Shown piece by piece: positions 61,728-64,000 of a stretch of 64,000 bases of DNA; within the stretch, counting starts at the first letter, position 1; each line of letters begins with the position of its first letter. This DNA comes from Kapaibacterium sp044224925 (GTDB taxonomy: Bacteria > Bacteroidota > Ignavibacteria > Kapaibacteriales > Kapaibacteriaceae). The stretch spans positions 62,001-126,000 of the forward strand of contig JBGAJM010000006.1 of NCBI GenBank assembly GCA_044224925.1, written 5' to 3'. The notes under the pieces were generated by a model, which ran no database searches, was not told where the DNA came from, and saw nothing but the letters and a program-made list of their open reading frames with translations. The position numbers and the translations under genes were made by a program.

Positions 61728-63147
61728 TCTTTGCTTCCGTAAAGAATCGCAATGCTTCCTCTCCGCCTTCCCGCCCTACCCCACTGCTCTTCACCCCACC
61801 AAAGGGTGTGCGCAGATCGCGCTCGAGCCACGTGTTCACCCACACGATGCCGCTTTCGAGAAGACGTGCAACGCGGTGCACGCGCGACACGTCGTTCGTC
61901 CACACCGATGCTGCAAGTCCATACGTGGTGCTGTTCGCACCGCGAATGGCCTCGTCTTCGGTATCGAAGGGGATGATGGTGGCCACAGGACCGAAGATCT
62001 CTTCTTGATTGACACGACATTCCGTTCCAAGTCCCTCGATGAGCGTTGGTGCCACGAAGTATCCATTGGCACAACGACCTTCGAGACGGACACGTTCACC
62101 ACCACACAATACCGTGCCACCTTCTGCGCGAGCGAGGTCGATGTAGGAGAGCACCTTCTCGAGATGCTGCTCGCTGACCAATGCGCCGTTGCGTGATGTG
62201 GTCTCTCGCGGATCTCCCACCGTGATGGTGGCGATCTCGCGAAGCAGCGCTTGCTTGAAGGCGTCGTAGATGGGACGTTGCACGAAGATCCGAGAGCCGC
62301 AGAGGCAGATCTCGCCTTGGTTCGTGAACGATGCGCGTGCTACTTTTTTGGCAACGGCGTCGACATCCACATCAGCAAAGACCAACGTCGGATTCTTCCC
62401 GCCAAGTTCGAGCGACAGTTTCTTGAACATCGGAGCGGCCGTGCGCGCGATATCGGCGCCCGTTACCGTTCCCCCGGTGAATGAGATGGCCTTTGTCTTC
62501 GGATGCGCAACGATGGCCTTGCCGCATTCAGCACCGAGGCCGTGCACGATGTTCAACACACCCGGTGGCAACCCTGCATCGATGCAGATCTGCGAGAACA
62601 GGAATGCGGTGAGCGGCGTGAGTTCCGAGGGCTTTGCCACCACGCAATTCCCGGCAGCAAGTGCGGGTGCGATCTTCCACGTGAACAAGTAGAGCGGAAG
62701 ATTCCATGGCGAGATGCATCCCACCACGCCAATGGGTTGACGGAGCGTGTAGTTGATCACCGACGTGTTGGTCTCGAACGCACGTGTATGCGTGTGCAGG
62801 ATCTCTGTTGCGAAGAACGAGATGTTGTCGACGGCGCGCGGAATGTCCATGGCCTTGGCCAACCACACGGGCTTGCCTTGATCCATGGACTCTGCCTCGG
62901 CGAGTTCATCGAAGCGTTCCTTGATGCCGCGTGCAATGGCGAGCATGATCTCGGACCGTTGCGCTGCCGTGAGCGCGCTCCACTTCGGGAAGGCGCGTTC
63001 GGCCGCCTCGACGGCTGCCTGCACATCGTCGGCACCGCTGCGCGGAAGTCGCGCATGCACGATCCCGGTGGCAGGTTCCACGCTGTCGAGCCACGCATTC
63101 GAGCGCGGTCCAACGAGCGTTCCGTCGATATAGTTGAGGATGTCCAT
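61708..63147 (-). CDS. Aldehyde dehydrogenase, 2-aminomuconate-semialdehyde type
   Basis: A 479-residue NAD-dependent ALDH. The ATG at 63147 (MDILNYIDGTLVGPRS) starts the family N-terminus. ISPWNLPLYLFTWKIAPALA, LELGGKNPTLVF (Glu), and FTNQGEICLCGSRIFVQ (catalytic Cys) match the ALDH8A1/AMSDH and 2-hydroxymuconic semialdehyde dehydrogenase group. With the deaminase downstream, the pair would convert 2-aminomuconate semialdehyde onward in the kynurenine route. Other pathway genes are not in the window. Confidence 0.9.
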   Translation of the reverse strand: MDILNYIDGTLVGPRSNAWLDSVEPATGIVHARLPRSGADDVQAAVEAAERAFPKWSALTAAQRSEIMLAIARGIKERFDELAEAESMDQGKPVWLAKAMDIPRAVDNISFFATEILHTHTRAFETNTSVINYTLRQPIGVVGCISPWNLPLYLFTWKIAPALAAGNCVVAKPSELTPLTAFLFSQICIDAGLPPGVLNIVHGLGAECGKAIVAHPKTKAISFTGGTVTGADIARTAAPMFKKLSLELGGKNPTLVFADVDVDAVAKKVARASFTNQGEICLCGSRIFVQRPIYDAFKQALLREIATITVGDPRETTSRNGALVSEQHLEKVLSYIDLARAEGGTVLCGGERVRLEGRCANGYFVAPTLIEGLGTECRVNQEEIFGPVATIIPFDTEDEAIRGANSTTYGLAASVWTNDVSRVHRVARLLESGIVWVNTWLERDLRTPFGGVKSSGVGREGGEEALRFFTEAKNVCIQF

Positions 63148-63203
63148 GGTTGTGGTGTAGTTTTGCGTAGGACCTTGCAATATAAGACTTTACCACGTTC
63201 TAC

Positions 63204-64000
63204 ATGCTGCTTTCGGAGGCCATCACCACGTTCCTTTCCACGCTCGAGACCGAGCGCGATGCCTCTGTGCATACGGTGACGGCCTATCGCATTGCCCTGG
63301 AACAATTCATGGTGTTCTGTACGGAGGCATGGGGCACGGAGCCGATGCTCGAGGAGCTCACGGAGAACGATGTGCGGCCGTTCCTGGGGTGGCTGCACGA
63401 CAGAGAGCTGGCGCGACGATCACTGCGCATGAAGCTCGCCGCCGTGAAGTCCATGTTCAAGTTCTATGTGCGCAGCGGAGAGCTCTCGAAGAATCCTGCG
63501 GCCTTGGTGGCCAGTCCGAAGACCGACAAGAAACTGCCCTCCTTCCTGCAACGGTCGGAGATCGATGCATTGTTCCCGTCGTTCGATGTGAGTACACCGG
63601 CAGGTGCGCGGAACAAGGCGCTGTGCGAGCTGCTGTATGGTTCGGGACTGCGGATCAGCGAGGCCTTGCAGTTGAACGTTGGCGATATCGATGTTGCAGC
63701 GAGCACCGTGCGTGTGCTCGGAAAGCGTTCGAAGCAGCGCATCGTTCCCGTCACCTCGGCCACGATCACGGCTGTGAAGGCGTACACCGCGCTGCGACAC
63801 CATCTGCATCCCGATCCGTCGGAGACAGCGCTCTTTCTTGGCGATCGTGGTGGTCGCCTCACCTCGGCCTCGGCCTATCGCATCGTCCGTCGCGCCCTCG
63901 GACCCATCACCGAGGCCAAGCGCAAGAGTCCGCACGTGCTTCGCCATTCTTTTGCAACGCATTTGCTCGATAACGGGGCCGATCTCAAGGCCGTGAGCGA
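63204..64000 (+). CDS. XerC/XerD-type tyrosine recombinase (3' truncated)
   Basis: 265 residues visible, cut by the window end. An N-terminal SAM-like core-binding domain (TERDASVHTVTAYRIALEQF) and a catalytic domain with the first Arg (LLYGSGLRISEALQLNVGDID) and HxLRH (HVLRHSFATHLLDNG) are present. The final GHxS/His and nucleophile Tyr lie beyond the window. Housekeeping chromosome-dimer resolution is most likely; XerC and XerD cannot be told apart here. It is divergent from the ALDH gene across 56 bases. Confidence 0.92.
   Translation, partial: MLLSEAITTFLSTLETERDASVHTVTAYRIALEQFMVFCTEAWGTEPMLEELTENDVRPFLGWLHDRELARRSLRMKLAAVKSMFKFYVRSGELSKNPAALVASPKTDKKLPSFLQRSEIDALFPSFDVSTPAGARNKALCELLYGSGLRISEALQLNVGDIDVAASTVRVLGKRSKQRIVPVTSATITAVKAYTALRHHLHPDPSETALFLGDRGGRLTSASAYRIVRRALGPITEAKRKSPHVLRHSFATHLLDNGADLKAVS

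Noticed and set aside
63204..64000. Phage or island integrase
   Set aside because: The visible part looks like XerC/XerD in domain order and motifs, and there is no tRNA or att-like repeat beside it.

Overview
The window is a dense, GC-rich stretch of bacterial chromosome with about 57 genes, many with start/stop overlaps of the ATGA, GTGA or TGATG type. Three features point to the Bacteroidota/Chlorobiota/Kapabacteria part of the tree. Three secreted proteins end in type IX secretion (T9SS) type A sorting tails, with a PNPA-like motif and a short beta-rich C-terminus. Several promoters match the Bacteroidota -7 consensus TAnnTTTG. The gene content includes a TonB-type receptor with a carboxypeptidase-regulatory domain, OmpA proteins with two OmpA domains, DUF5683, and an RND-TolC fusion. 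A Kapabacteria-like lineage is my best guess; no rRNA or other marker confirms it.

Layout. 1-9.1 kb: a 5'-truncated M16 peptidase converges on an esterase / membrane-fusion protein / RND-TolC fusion efflux operon. 9.1-13.4 kb: a secreted HMA metal-binding protein, gcvP with a coupled effector-binding-domain gene, and a DUF1801 gene. 13.4-16.9 kb: six minus-strand genes (secreted protein, membrane protein, methyltransferase, DUF2071, DoxX-like, crystallin-J1-like) between two near-identical 28-bp direct repeats, with visibly lower GC; probably an acquired or exchanged module. 17.3-26.0 kb: a helical-repeat protein, hrpB, tag, an ftsB/divIC-like gene, a ROK kinase, RidA, DUF5683 and OmpA genes. 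26.0-33.7 kb: YbjN-like and PspA on the minus strand, then recR, a methyltransferase, two lipoproteins, a CoA-binding protein, a DAACS symporter and typA/bipA.

33.7-41.3 kb: a seven-gene unit of two secreted proteins, TolC, membrane-fusion protein, ABC ATPase and two MacB/FtsX permeases. 41.3-50.3 kb: a T9SS-tailed esterase-fold protein without its catalytic residues, mgtE, a TonB-type receptor, feoAB with a membrane protein, and a Y-family polymerase. 50.3-56.5 kb: an epimerase, a peptide-binding lipoprotein, a second helical-repeat protein and a second double-OmpA protein. 56.6-63.2 kb: a 1579-residue secreted protein (glycine-rich domain, about seven Ig-like ASH repeats, T9SS tail) downstream of a 2-aminomuconate deaminase-like RidA and a 2-aminomuconate-semialdehyde-dehydrogenase-like ALDH. 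The window ends inside a XerC/XerD-type recombinase.

The main themes are envelope export (two tripartite pumps), T9SS surface display, metal handling (HMA, MgtE, FeoAB) and DNA maintenance (RecR, Tag, Y-family polymerase, XerC/D, HrpB). The most notable signals are the RND-TolC fusion, a recurring -7 box 3-5 bases before start codons (leaderless mRNAs), the repeat-flanked module whose DoxX gene has no start codon, the esterase pseudoenzyme, and convergent genes packed with almost no space between them.
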